From Gemmatimonadota bacterium (GTDB lineage: Bacteria; Gemmatimonadota; Gemmatimonadetes; Longimicrobiales; Gaopeijiaceae), in assembly GCA_029262115.1 (NCBI GenBank), contig JAJCZZ010000091.1:122330-186329 (forward strand): DNA of 64,000 nucleotides, read 5' to 3'. The position numbers and the translations under genes were made by a program. Below, piece by piece: positions 16,796 through 24,427 of the stretch. The notes under the pieces are model-generated. The model was not told where the DNA came from. It did not search any database and saw only the letters and a program-made list of their open reading frames with translations. Within the stretch, counting starts at the first letter, position 1, and each line of letters begins with the position of its first letter.

Positions 16796-17032
16796 TCACC
16801 CGTTTCCTGGCCGCGTGGCCCCGAATGCCACAATTCCGAGACCCCCGACCAGGAGGATCGCGCTGGCGATCGGGGGAATCGACATCCGCCGCTCCGATTC
16901 GACCGTGGCTTCGGCAATACCCATGTCCAGTACGGTCGTGTCCGTTCCGGTGGGAATCCCGCCGAACAGGAGGCCCGCGACGCCCAGCAGCGCGACCACG
17001 GCTCCCACGATCATGATGCCTGTCTTGCCCAT
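16796..17032 (-). CDS. Small two-span membrane protein resembling DUF3185
   Basis: 78 residues: membrane segment GIMIVGAVVALLGVAGLLFG, a loop DTTVLDMGIAEATVESERRMSIPP, and a second segment ASAILLVGGLGIVAFGA. The VLDMG--ATVE---MSIPP loop fits the DUF3185 group of small inner-membrane proteins, whose role is not known. It ends 25 bases before the dipeptidase start, so it may be the first gene of that operon. ATG at 17041 is an alternative start three codons upstream. Confidence 0.7.
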   Translation of the reverse strand: MGKTGIMIVGAVVALLGVAGLLFGGIPTGTDTTVLDMGIAEATVESERRMSIPPIASAILLVGGLGIVAFGATRPGNG

Positions 17033-17152
17033 TTCATCCATCCCGGTTTTGAAGACCACGCCCGCACGGATGTCGGGCGCACCCCGAGACCACCGTTGCC
17101 GGCCGCCCCGTTGCCGTCCGAACTTATCGGTCCACCCTTCGCCGAGACCACC

Positions 17153-17374
17153 ATGAAGCGTTCGCTCGCCACCGCTGTCGTCATCCTCGCCTTGATGTCC
17201 TGCGGCTCCGGCGACTCCGCCGAGGAGCAGACCGCCGCCGACACGCTGACGCGCGCGCAAAAAGACAGCATCGTGTCCGATCTGCCCATTCCGGGCGCCG
17301 GTGGCGTGGGTGCGGCGATGCGGGCCCGTGACGCGGCAAACTCCCGAACCGACCGCCACGACACGATCCGGTAG
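17153..17374 (+). CDS. Small hypothetical lipoprotein
   Basis: 73 residues with a lipoprotein signal: MKRSLATAVVILALMSCGSG, Cys at position 17. The mature part is short and charged (AEEQTAADTLTRAQKDSIVSDLPIPGAGG). No family recognised. It is transcribed alone, between two minus-strand genes. Codon use resembles its neighbours, and a lipobox of this quality is unlikely by chance. Confidence 0.6.
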   Translation: MKRSLATAVVILALMSCGSGDSAEEQTAADTLTRAQKDSIVSDLPIPGAGGVGAAMRARDAANSRTDRHDTIR

Positions 17375-17445
17375 AGGCGCACACTCCGCCCGCTACTGTC
17401 GCAGGGCGGTCTGCTCGGATCCGTTGAGGGGAGCCACCGTCGGCC

Positions 17446-17730
17446 CTACTCCCGCGACGACGTCTCTTCCTTGCCCGATGACAGCAACCGCTCGGTGAAG
17501 TCCTGACGCTCTTCCAGCAATTGAAAGCGAGCGTTCATGGTCTCGAGCAGGTCACGCATTTGAGACACCTCGCTCGTGAGCCCCGACTGCTTGTCTCGGG
17601 CATACAGTTCCAGCAGGTCCGACACGCGCTTGGCGATGGGTCGGAGAACCAGCACGCCGCCAATGGTCACGATCCCGACGATCATCACGATCATGGGTGC
17701 GACGAACTCCCAATCAATCATTCCGGACAC
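17446..17730 (-). CDS. Small membrane protein with C-terminal coiled coil
   Basis: 94 residues: one membrane segment (VAPMIVMIVGIVTIGGVLVL) and a helical cytoplasmic tail with heptad-like spacing (VSDLLELYARDKQ to QLLEERQDFTERLL). Similar single-span coiled-coil proteins are common next to regulators in related bacteria, but I cannot name a family. Start may be ATG 17730 or ATG 17721 (MIDWEF); neither has a strong ribosome site. It lies 190 bases upstream of, and divergent from, the metal-resistance operon. Confidence 0.6.
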   Translation of the reverse strand: MSGMIDWEFVAPMIVMIVGIVTIGGVLVLRPIAKRVSDLLELYARDKQSGLTSEVSQMRDLLETMNARFQLLEERQDFTERLLSSGKEETSSRE

Positions 17731-17920
17731 CGCCTCGACCAGGGGAGAGAGGAGACGCGGCCACGTCTCCTTCGAAGTCTATGGAGGAGTCTACGGGGGG
17801 GAAGCGGCCAACGTTTCGATGGGGAGAAGGCGTGCGGTCCCCGGCCAAGCGGATCGTCCGCGCTCGGCCGCCGACGCTCCGCCGATGCCGACCCATTGCA
17901 CGAGGTTGATCACGATGCGA

Positions 17921-17948
17921 GAATACATGAACATTTGCTCATGTATTC
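17921..17948. promoter_or_regulatory. ArsR/SmtB-type operator (12-2-12 palindrome)
   Basis: GAATACATGA (17921-17930) and TCATGTATTC (17939-17948) form a perfect 10-bp inverted repeat around ACATTTGC. The core ATACATGAACAT--GCTCATGTAT matches the known SmtB/CzrA/ZiaR operator form. It lies 14 bases upstream of the chosen ArsR start, so the repressor probably controls its own operon from here. Confidence 0.85.
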
Positions 17949-17962
17949 ATAGGATGTTGGCG

Positions 17963-18313
17963 ATGGTTACGGTCGAAAAGGATCGTGTAGCGCCGGGCGC
18001 CGACCTGGTGGCTCGTGGCGTCCCAGCGCGCGCTCCCGACACCGACATCGAGGAGCTGGCGGACCTGTTCCAGATGCTTGCGAGCCCCACTCGGCTTCGG
18101 GTCGTGGAGGCGCTCGCCCGAGGAGAACTCTGTGTGGGCGATCTCTCCGACGCGGTGGGCGTGAGCCATTCGGCGGTCAGTCATCACCTCCGCCATCTCC
18201 GACAGATGCGGCTCGTGCGATACCGAAAGGAAGGGCGCCAGGCATATTACCGGCTCGACGACGATCATGTCACGACGCTGTTTCTGGTTGCCATGGAGCA
18301 CGTCCGTGAGTAG
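17963..18313 (+). CDS. Zinc-sensing ArsR/SmtB-family repressor
   Basis: 116 residues. The winged helix is LFQMLASPTRLRVVEALARGELCVGDLSDAVGVSHSAVSHHLRHLR. The C-terminal helix has DDDHVTTLFLVAMEHVRE, an exact D-x-H ... H-x2-E alpha-5 site (D100, H102, H113, E116), which binds Zn(II) or Co(II) in SmtB and CzrA. Only one Cys (Cys57, in ELCVGDL) remains of the alpha-3N site, so Cd/Pb sensing of the CadC type is less likely. ATG at 17954 is an alternative start. It overlaps the ATPase gene and lies just past its palindromic operator. Confidence 0.92.
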   Translation: MVTVEKDRVAPGADLVARGVPARAPDTDIEELADLFQMLASPTRLRVVEALARGELCVGDLSDAVGVSHSAVSHHLRHLRQMRLVRYRKEGRQAYYRLDDDHVTTLFLVAMEHVRE

Positions 18314-20522
18314 CCCGACCCAACTCGAGCACCAGACCGACCGGTTCCGCATCGGGGATATGGACTGCCCGAGCTGCGTCAAGAAGATCGAGACCCGCCT
18401 CCGGACCCTCGACGGTGTGGTCGACGTCATGGGCAGTCCGGTGAGCCGAACGCTGACCGTGCGGCACCGGGGCGCGGTGAATACGGGGCGGCTCGCTCAT
18501 GAGATCGGGCGCCTCGGCTACGCGGCCCATCCCCTCGGGAGTCAGGGCGATACCGCACCGATGCCGCCGACCTTCTCGACGCCAGCGGCCCGCCGGACGT
18601 ACGGGGCCGTCGGGCTCTTCCTCTTCGGACTCATCGCGCGGGCAGCGGGTCTCGATGCGGTCGTCGGGTCGACGCCGCTGCACACCTTCACCGCCACCGA
18701 CCTCGTCTTCCTCGCGGCCGCAGTGGTGGGTGGGCTCAACTTCTTCGACAAGGGTGCACGCGCGCTCCGGGCCGGGGCGCTCGACATGAACTTCCTGATG
18801 ACGGTCGCCATCGTGGGCGCGGCCGTCATCGGCGAAACCATGGAGGCGGCGGCCATCGCCTTCCTGTTCTCGGTGGCCGAACTGCTGGAGCGCTACTCGG
18901 TCGACCGAGCTCACGCGTCGGTCGAGTCGTTGATGGCCCTGGCCCCCGAGACGGCCCGGCTCCTTCGAGACGGAGAGGAGGTCGTGGTACCGGCCGGCGA
19001 TCTCCGCCCTGGCGATCGAGTCGTCGTCCGCCCGGGAGAACGGATCCCCGGCGACGGCGCGGTCGCCGCGGGGGCCTCTTCGGTCGACCAGGCGCCGATC
19101 ACCGGCGAATCCGTGCCGGTCGACAAGCAGGTGGGCGATCCGGTGTTCGCAGGGACGATCAACCACGAAGGCGCGCTCGAAGTCGTGATCGAGCGGGAGG
19201 CCGGCCGCAGCACGCTGGCTCGCATCGTCCAACTCGTCGAAGAAGCCGAGGCGAACAAGAGCCCGACGGAGCAGTTCGTCGAACGCTTCGCTCGTTGGTA
19301 CACGCCGGCCGTGACCCTGGCGGCCGTCCTGATCGTGATCGTTCCCCCGCTGGCATTCGGGGCACCCTTCCTGACGTGGTTCGTGCGCGGCCTCACCCTT
19401 CTCGTCATCGCGTGTCCCTGTGCGTTGGTGATCTCGACGCCCGTGGCGGTCGTGAGTGGCGTAACGGCCGCGGCGCGCAACGGCGTCCTCATCAAGGGCG
19501 GCGTGCATCTGGAAGCCATGGGATCGGTCCGCGCTATCACCTTCGACAAGACCGGAACCCTCACGGTCGGTCACCCGCGTGTCGTGGACGTGCGTCCGGT
19601 AACCGGCGTCGGTTCGGACGACCTCCTCGCGAGGGCGGCCTCCATCGAGTCCCGGTCGGGACATCCGATCGCCCGGGCCGTGGTGGACGCGGCCAACGAC
19701 CGCGGGCTGACGCTTCCTCGGGCGCGAGACCATCGGTCACTCACCGGCGCGGGCGCGGAGGCACGGATCGGCGGAGTGACCGCCCGCGTGGTGAAGCCGA
19801 GCGCCCTCGGACAGCCGGCGGAGCCGCCCAGCGAGCTGCACGCGGCTGGAAGGACCATCGTTGCCCTGGAAAGCGGCGGCATTCTGGAGGGTTGGATCGC
19901 CGTGTCGGACCGTCCGCGAGACGGTGCCGACGACACGGTTCGCGCGCTTCGGGAGGAAGGGATCGAGGCCATCGTGATGCTGACGGGAGATCACGTCCGC
20001 ACGGCCGAGGTCGTGGGCGCCGCGGTCGGTGTCGACCAGGTGCGGGCGGAACTCCTTCCCGCCGACAAGGTGGCCGAAATCAAGCGACTGATGGAGGAGT
20101 GGGGCAGCGTGGCCATGGTGGGAGACGGCGTGAACGACGCTCCGGCCCTGGCCACGGCGACGGTCGGGATCGCCATGGGCGCAGCCGGCAGCGATACGGC
20201 CCTCGAAACGGCCGACATCGCGCTCATGGGAGACGACCTCTCGCGTCTACCCTACCTGGTCCACCTCTCCCGCAGGGCCCGTACGGTGATTCGCCAGAAC
20301 GTCGCCGCTGCCCTTGTCGTGAAAGCCATCTTGGCGGTCGGCGTCCCGCTTGGAATGGTCTCGCTGGTCGCGGCCGTCGTCATCGGGGATCTTGGCCTCA
20401 GTCTCGCGGTAATCGCCAACGCGCTTCGTCTGGGCCGGGTCGCGCCTCCTGAGTCGAGGGTATCCGGCGCCCCTGGCGGTCCTCTCCGTCGGGGCCAGCT
20501 GGCCTCCTCTTTCCCTCGCTGA
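18306..20522 (+). CDS. zntA: Zn/Cd/Pb-exporting P1B-type ATPase (ZntA type)
   Basis: 738 residues from GTG 18306, which overlaps the ArsR stop (GTGAGTAG). One heavy-metal domain (IGDMDCPSCVKKIE, Cys21 and Cys24) precedes the ATPase core: ITGESVPVDK, the membrane metal site IACPCALVISTPVAVVSG, FDKTGTLTVGHP, SGHPIARAV, GDGVNDAPALATATVGIAMG. The sequence AALVVKAILAVGVPLGMVSLVAAVVIGDLGLSL near the end has the Lys and Asp of zinc-type pumps. It should export Zn(II), Cd(II) or Pb(II), de-repressed by ArsR. An earlier ATG at 18267 lies inside arsR and is less likely. Confidence 0.93.
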   Translation: MSSPTQLEHQTDRFRIGDMDCPSCVKKIETRLRTLDGVVDVMGSPVSRTLTVRHRGAVNTGRLAHEIGRLGYAAHPLGSQGDTAPMPPTFSTPAARRTYGAVGLFLFGLIARAAGLDAVVGSTPLHTFTATDLVFLAAAVVGGLNFFDKGARALRAGALDMNFLMTVAIVGAAVIGETMEAAAIAFLFSVAELLERYSVDRAHASVESLMALAPETARLLRDGEEVVVPAGDLRPGDRVVVRPGERIPGDGAVAAGASSVDQAPITGESVPVDKQVGDPVFAGTINHEGALEVVIEREAGRSTLARIVQLVEEAEANKSPTEQFVERFARWYTPAVTLAAVLIVIVPPLAFGAPFLTWFVRGLTLLVIACPCALVISTPVAVVSGVTAAARNGVLIKGGVHLEAMGSVRAITFDKTGTLTVGHPRVVDVRPVTGVGSDDLLARAASIESRSGHPIARAVVDAANDRGLTLPRARDHRSLTGAGAEARIGGVTARVVKPSALGQPAEPPSELHAAGRTIVALESGGILEGWIAVSDRPRDGADDTVRALREEGIEAIVMLTGDHVRTAEVVGAAVGVDQVRAELLPADKVAEIKRLMEEWGSVAMVGDGVNDAPALATATVGIAMGAAGSDTALETADIALMGDDLSRLPYLVHLSRRARTVIRQNVAAALVVKAILAVGVPLGMVSLVAAVVIGDLGLSLAVIANALRLGRVAPPESRVSGAPGGPLRRGQLASSFPR

Positions 20523-20613
20523 CGCTCAGCGTCGGACTGATCGCCGCACGCTGGTGGCTGGTTCCGGGCATGGACTCGTAGGCATCGGATCCGGGCCCGT
20601 CCGTCTTGACGCG

Positions 20614-20630
20614 ACGGGTTCACCACCCGT
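20614..20630 (+). terminator. Stem-loop between zntA and DUF411 gene
   Basis: ACGGGT-TCACC-ACCCGT is a perfect 6-bp stem with a 5-base loop, 91 bases past the zntA stop. It has no T-run. It may be a weak terminator or separate expression of zntA and the DUF411 gene. Confidence 0.35.
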
Positions 20631-20672
20631 TCGTTCAACAATATGCCCACCCTTCACCCTACCGATCAGATC

Positions 20673-21170
20673 ATGAGATACCTCGCGATACTCTCCGCGG
20701 CCGTATTGGCCGCCTGCGGCGCCCCTGACAACGACGGCGCTTCTCAGGCGATAGCGGATGGAGGGGCCACCCAGCAGGTGGCCGCCGCCGACCTGCCCCC
20801 CATCGTGGTGTACAAGACGGCAACGTGCGGCTGTTGCAACGGGTGGATCGACCACCTTCGGGAGGCCGGTTTCACCGTGGAAGCTCGAGATACCCGGGAG
20901 CTCGTGGCGGTGAAGAGGGACGCGGGCGTGCCCACCCAGATGTCGTCGTGCCATACCGCTCTCGTCGACGGGTACGTGGTCGAGGGCCATGTCCCAGCGG
21001 ATGTGGTCAAGCGTCTACTCGCCGAGCGGCCCGATGTGGCGGGAATCGCCACACCCGGTATGCCGATCGGTTCGCCTGGGATGGAGGGCGCGGGCGCGAA
21101 GCCCTACAGCGTCCACTCCTTCGACCGGACCGGGAACACGGCGGTGTATGCGGAGGTCGACCCTCGCTGA
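20673..21170 (+). CDS. DUF411 metal-binding lipoprotein
   Basis: 165 residues from ATG 20673, with a lipoprotein signal (MRYLAILSAAVLAACG, Cys15). The mature domain is DUF411: VVYKTATCGCCNGWIDHLREAGF, then MSSCHTALVDGYVVEGHVPADVVKRLL and GMPIGSPGME. The CGCC and SCH cysteines suggest thiol redox or copper binding; DUF411 genes are often near copper or heavy-metal resistance genes. It follows zntA by 150 bases and could share its regulation. ATG 20643 would add ten residues before the signal and is unlikely. Confidence 0.85.
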   Translation: MRYLAILSAAVLAACGAPDNDGASQAIADGGATQQVAAADLPPIVVYKTATCGCCNGWIDHLREAGFTVEARDTRELVAVKRDAGVPTQMSSCHTALVDGYVVEGHVPADVVKRLLAERPDVAGIATPGMPIGSPGMEGAGAKPYSVHSFDRTGNTAVYAEVDPR

Positions 21171-21263
21171 GGAGAGCGCAGGACCGCTCGACGGCGCCCG
21201 GTCCGTCTGGCTCCGCGGCGACAACCCCTACGACACCTCCTGACCCAGAGTTCGCTCGAATCT

Positions 21264-22664
21264 ATGTCCGCTGACTATTCGTCCAGCCTGGAAATTCTCA
21301 TCGTCGACGATGAGCCCGCGGTTCGCGAGACCCTTGCGCTGTGCTTCACTGACGAGGAGCACACGACCCACGCCGCGGCGAATTCGACGGAGGCGCTTCA
21401 GGTGCTGGAGCGTGAGATCATCGACCTTGCGTTCGTCGATCTCCGGCTGAGCGACGAGTCGGGCCTGGACCTGATCTCGCCGCTGCTCGAAAAAGCTCCC
21501 TGGCTGAAGATCGTGCTCATGACCGCCCACGCCTCGGTCGAAACCGCTGTGGACGCGATGCGGCGGGGTGCCTCGGACTACCTGACGAAACCTCTGGATC
21601 CTCAGGTGGTGCGCATCCTGGCGGCGCGCCAGGAGGCGGTCCGACGCCTCGAGAAGAAGATCGAGAAGCTCGAGGAAGACATCAGCCGGTCGTCGCCGGA
21701 GCCTCTCCTCGAGAGCCGGAATCCGGCCATGAAGCGTCTCGTGGAGATGGCAAGGAGGGTTGCGACGTCCGAAGCAAGTGTGCTGATCCGGGGCGAGAGC
21801 GGAACGGGCAAGGGTGTGCTCGCACGCGAAATCCATGCCGCCAGTCGTCGGGCCGACGGTCCGTTCTCGGTCATCAACTGTCCCTCCCTCTCGGCCGAAC
21901 TGCTCCAGTCCGAACTCTTTGGCCACGTGAAGGGGGCGTTTACCGGTGCAGTGAAGACCCAGCCGGGAAAGATCGACCTGACGTCCGGTGGCACCCTGTT
22001 CATGGACGAGATCGGCGATCTGCCGGCGCAGATTCAGCCGAAGCTTCTCCGCTTCATCCAGGATCGCGAGTACGAGCGGGTCGGCGATCCGAAACCCCGG
22101 CGCGCCGACGTGCGCATTCTTTCGGCGACCAACCGTGATCTCGAAGAGATGGTAGAGGAAAACGAGTTCCGGGAAGACCTGCTCTACCGTCTGAACGTCG
22201 TCGAGATCACGGTCCCGCCGCTCCGCGAGCGACCCCAGGACGTAGAGGACCTCTCGGAGAGCTTCCTCCGGTTCTTTGCCGCACGGCACGGCCGGCGAGT
22301 CAGTGGCTTCACGTCGGCCGCCCAGCGCTTCGTGGTCACGTACAGTTGGCCCGGCAACGTCCGGGAACTGCAGAACGCGATCGAGCGAGCGGTCATCCTG
22401 TGTGAGAGCGACCACATCGGCCCGGAGCTTCTTGGAGGGTCGACCGCAGAACTGGCCGCCGCCGCCAGCCGCGAGCGCTCGGCAGATTTGAACGACGAAG
22501 CCTCGGGCGCGGAAGATCAGACCAAGCGCTCTCTGGCCGAGATCGAGAAGTCGCACATCCAGAGCGTCGTCTCGTCCAGCGACTCACTGAAGGAGGCGGC
22601 CGACACCCTCGGGATCTCCCCGACCACGCTGCGACGGAAGCGTGAAGAGTACGGGCTGGACTGA
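21264..22664 (+). CDS. NtrC-family sigma-54-dependent response regulator
   Basis: 466 residues. Receiver domain 1-120 with phospho-acceptor Asp59 (FVDLRLSD) and Lys109. Linker coiled coil 125-145. AAA+ domain with Walker A GESGTGKG (177-184), the sigma-54 contact loop GAFTGA (224-229), Walker [13 protein letters not shown], and an arginine-finger region [14 protein letters not shown]-terminal Fis-type helix-turn-helix from about 430 ([24 protein letters not shown]). It should bind enhancers and activate RpoN promoters when phosphorylated. Four good -24/-12 promoters lie within the next 8.6 kb, so these are its likely targets. The nearest kinase is at 23279. Confidence 0.95.
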   Translation: MSADYSSSLEILIVDDEPAVRETLALCFTDEEHTTHAAANSTEALQVLEREIIDLAFVDLRLSDESGLDLISPLLEKAPWLKIVLMTAHASVETAVDAMRRGASDYLTKPLDPQVVRILAARQEAVRRLEKKIEKLEEDISRSSPEPLLESRNPAMKRLVEMARRVATSEASVLIRGESGTGKGVLAREIHAASRRADGPFSVINCPSLSAELLQSELFGHVKGAFTGAVKTQPGKIDLTSGGTLFMDEIGDLPAQIQPKLLRFIQDREYERVGDPKPRRADVRILSATNRDLEEMVEENEFREDLLYRLNVVEITVPPLRERPQDVEDLSESFLRFFAARHGRRVSGFTSAAQRFVVTYSWPGNVRELQNAIERAVILCESDHIGPELLGGSTAELAAAASRERSADLNDEASGAEDQTKRSLAEIEKSHIQSVVSSSDSLKEAADTLGISPTTLRRKREEYGLD

Positions 22665-22709
22665 CGGTCGGCTCCCTGGCGTAGCGCATCAGCGGCTTAT
22701 ACCAGCCCC

Positions 22710-22755
22710 AGTGTGGTGTGTCGAAATGGCCGAGACACTTTGGTAACACCACACT
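22710..22755. promoter_or_regulatory. 10-bp inverted repeat upstream of the sigma-54 promoter
   Basis: AGTGTGGTGT (22710-22719) and ACACCACACT (22746-22755) are exact reverse complements. A second nested pair, GTGTC and GACAC, lies between them. The right arm ends four bases before the -24 GG. It could be the activator's enhancer, though it is closer than usual, or a repressor site. Confidence 0.5.
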
Positions 22756-22757
22756 AA

Positions 22758-22773
22758 CGGCACGGCAATTGCA
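22758..22773 (+). promoter_or_regulatory. Sigma-54 (-24/-12) promoter of the receiver gene
   Basis: CGGCACGGCAATTGCA has GG at 22759-22760 and GC at 22771-22772 with exactly ten bases between. It matches TGGCACG-N4-TTGC at all but the first base. The receiver-domain gene starts 66 bases downstream of the -12 element. Confidence 0.85.
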
Positions 22774-22837
22774 CATGCGGGTCTATGTAGTGTGACAACC
22801 CCTCGGATTATTCCGACCTGGCACTGCGAATGCATCA

Positions 22838-23245
22838 ATGGTCCAACAAAGCAGTGCGGGTAAGCAAGCCCGGAGTCGACCTCTGTCAATCGTGCTGATC
22901 GAAGATCACGACGCGACGCGAGAGATTTTCAAGGCGGTCCTGGAAAGCGGTGGACACGACGTGGTCGCCGCCCGCGATGGAATCGCTGGACTGGAAGCTG
23001 TCCGCGAGAATCACCCGTCGGTCGTCATCACGGATATCGCCATGCCCGGGATGGACGGCATTCAGGTCGTCCGCACCCTCGCCGCCGACGAGACCATGAA
23101 GGGCATCCCCGTGATCGCCGCCACGGCGCAGAGCTCCGGCTACGATCAGAGTGAACTCCAGCGGCTCTTCACGGCGGTTCTGAGAAAGCCGGTGTCACCG
23201 GGCGAACTTCTCGACACGATCGACAAGGTGTCGGACGCCCTCTGA
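22838..23245 (+). CDS. Single-domain response regulator (CheY-like)
   Basis: 135 residues with only a receiver domain: acidic pocket Glu22-Asp23 (VLIEDHDATRE), phospho-acceptor Asp66 (VVITDIAMPGMDG), conserved switch Thr replaced within AATAQS, and Lys117 (LRKPV). There is no output domain. It is transcribed from a sigma-54 promoter next to the NtrC-type gene and converges on the kinase at 23279. It could be a phosphate sink, a phosphorelay intermediate or an allosteric partner in the same circuit. Confidence 0.93.
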   Translation: MVQQSSAGKQARSRPLSIVLIEDHDATREIFKAVLESGGHDVVAARDGIAGLEAVRENHPSVVITDIAMPGMDGIQVVRTLAADETMKGIPVIAATAQSSGYDQSELQRLFTAVLRKPVSPGELLDTIDKVSDAL

Positions 23246-23278
23246 ATGAACGGACGGTCTTTGTTCTGCTCAAGCCGA

Positions 23279-24427
23279 CTACTTCTTTCCCACGGGTAGC
23301 TCGATGACCACCTGGAAAGTACCATCCGGACCCTGACCGGCCGATAGCTCGCCCCCGAGCTTCGAAAGCGAATCCGCCGCCACCGCCAGCCCCAGGGTCT
23401 CGCGATCCTCGCCGCCCCTGGACGGCCGATACGGTCTGGTGACGAGGGAATCCCACACGGAAGACGTGACCCCGGGCCCATCGTCCTCGACCGCCAGGCG
23501 CACCCGCCCGTCATCGAGGAAACCTCTCAATCGGACGGCACGGGGATCCTCACGGCCCTCCTGACGCCCGTATCGGACCGCATGATCCAGGACGTTGGCG
23601 ACTGCCATACGCACATATCCGGCAGGCACACGCACGTCGGGAATACCTTTGTCCAACTCGATCGTGACGGGCTCCTCCGAGACGGCCATTCGTGCCTGCC
23701 GTGCGAGCTCTTTCATGAGAAGCCGAAGCGAGATCGTCTCGGCGCCGTCTCTGCCTTCCGCAGGTGCGGCCAGGAGTCGCACGTCGTTCACGACTTCGAG
23801 GCCCCGTTCGATCCCCTCCTGAATGAGCTCCTCGAGGCGTGTACGCTTGTCCTCTCCCAGAACCATATCCGAGCGTAGCAATTTGACCGCCGTCTCGGCG
23901 GCACCGAGCCGGTTGCCCAACTCGTGCGAGAGCATGGCTCCGTAGGACGACAGGAGCGCGGCACTGTCCTGTTCGGAGCGCAGCGTATAGGCGCGATACG
24001 ACCGTGCCGTTGCAATTCCCAGGACAGCACCTGCCTGAGTAAGGCGTGAACAAACGGACACCACGGCTTCCGGATCGGCCCCTCCTGGAAAGGCAGACGT
24101 AGCCGCGGCGACCTGACAGCCCATTGTCCTGATGAGAAGGTCCCACTCTTCGAGGACCTCGAATACGGCAAGTCCCTGACAACGGCGCTCGGACGCGAAG
24201 TCCCGCACCTCGTCCAGCGCCTCCCGCCGGGCCATGAGATCCTCCCCTCCCGCGATGTAGGCCGCCACGGACTCCACGAGCGACGCAATCGCGTCCAGAT
24301 GCGCGGATGGGTCCGCACCGTCGAGGGCGCCGACCCACTCGGAGGTGATCTTCCGGCTTCGTTCCTGAAGCCAGTCCTTCACAAACCGCCCGTAGCCATT
24401 TCCCACCGGAGGGCCGGCTTCTGTCAT
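23279..24427 (-). CDS. Soluble sensor histidine kinase coupled to PBP1A
   Basis: 382 residues, no membrane segment. The first ~150 residues are an all-helical RsbR-like sensing domain (FVKDWLQERSRKITSEWV; ERRCQGLAVFEVLEEWDLLI). Then a HisKA motif MLSHELGNRLGAAETAVKLL (His168) and a HATPase domain with N-box VANVLDHAVRYG, G1 VEDDGPGV and G2-like ETLGLAVAADSLSKLGGELSA. ATG 24427 overlaps the PBP stop by one base (TGATG). This places the kinase as the third gene of the sigma-54-driven peptidoglycan operon. It probably phosphorylates the NtrC-type regulator or the single receiver; this is inferred from proximity. Confidence 0.9.
   Translation of the reverse strand: MTEAGPPVGNGYGRFVKDWLQERSRKITSEWVGALDGADPSAHLDAIASLVESVAAYIAGGEDLMARREALDEVRDFASERRCQGLAVFEVLEEWDLLIRTMGCQVAAATSAFPGGADPEAVVSVCSRLTQAGAVLGIATARSYRAYTLRSEQDSAALLSSYGAMLSHELGNRLGAAETAVKLLRSDMVLGEDKRTRLEELIQEGIERGLEVVNDVRLLAAPAEGRDGAETISLRLLMKELARQARMAVSEEPVTIELDKGIPDVRVPAGYVRMAVANVLDHAVRYGRQEGREDPRAVRLRGFLDDGRVRLAVEDDGPGVTSSVWDSLVTRPYRPSRGGEDRETLGLAVAADSLSKLGGELSAGQGPDGTFQVVIELPVGKK

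Noticed and set aside
18270..19733. A 487-codon minus-strand frame opposite zntA
   Set aside because: Composition is the low-complexity Arg/Asp/Gly type of antisense shadows, and zntA is certain.
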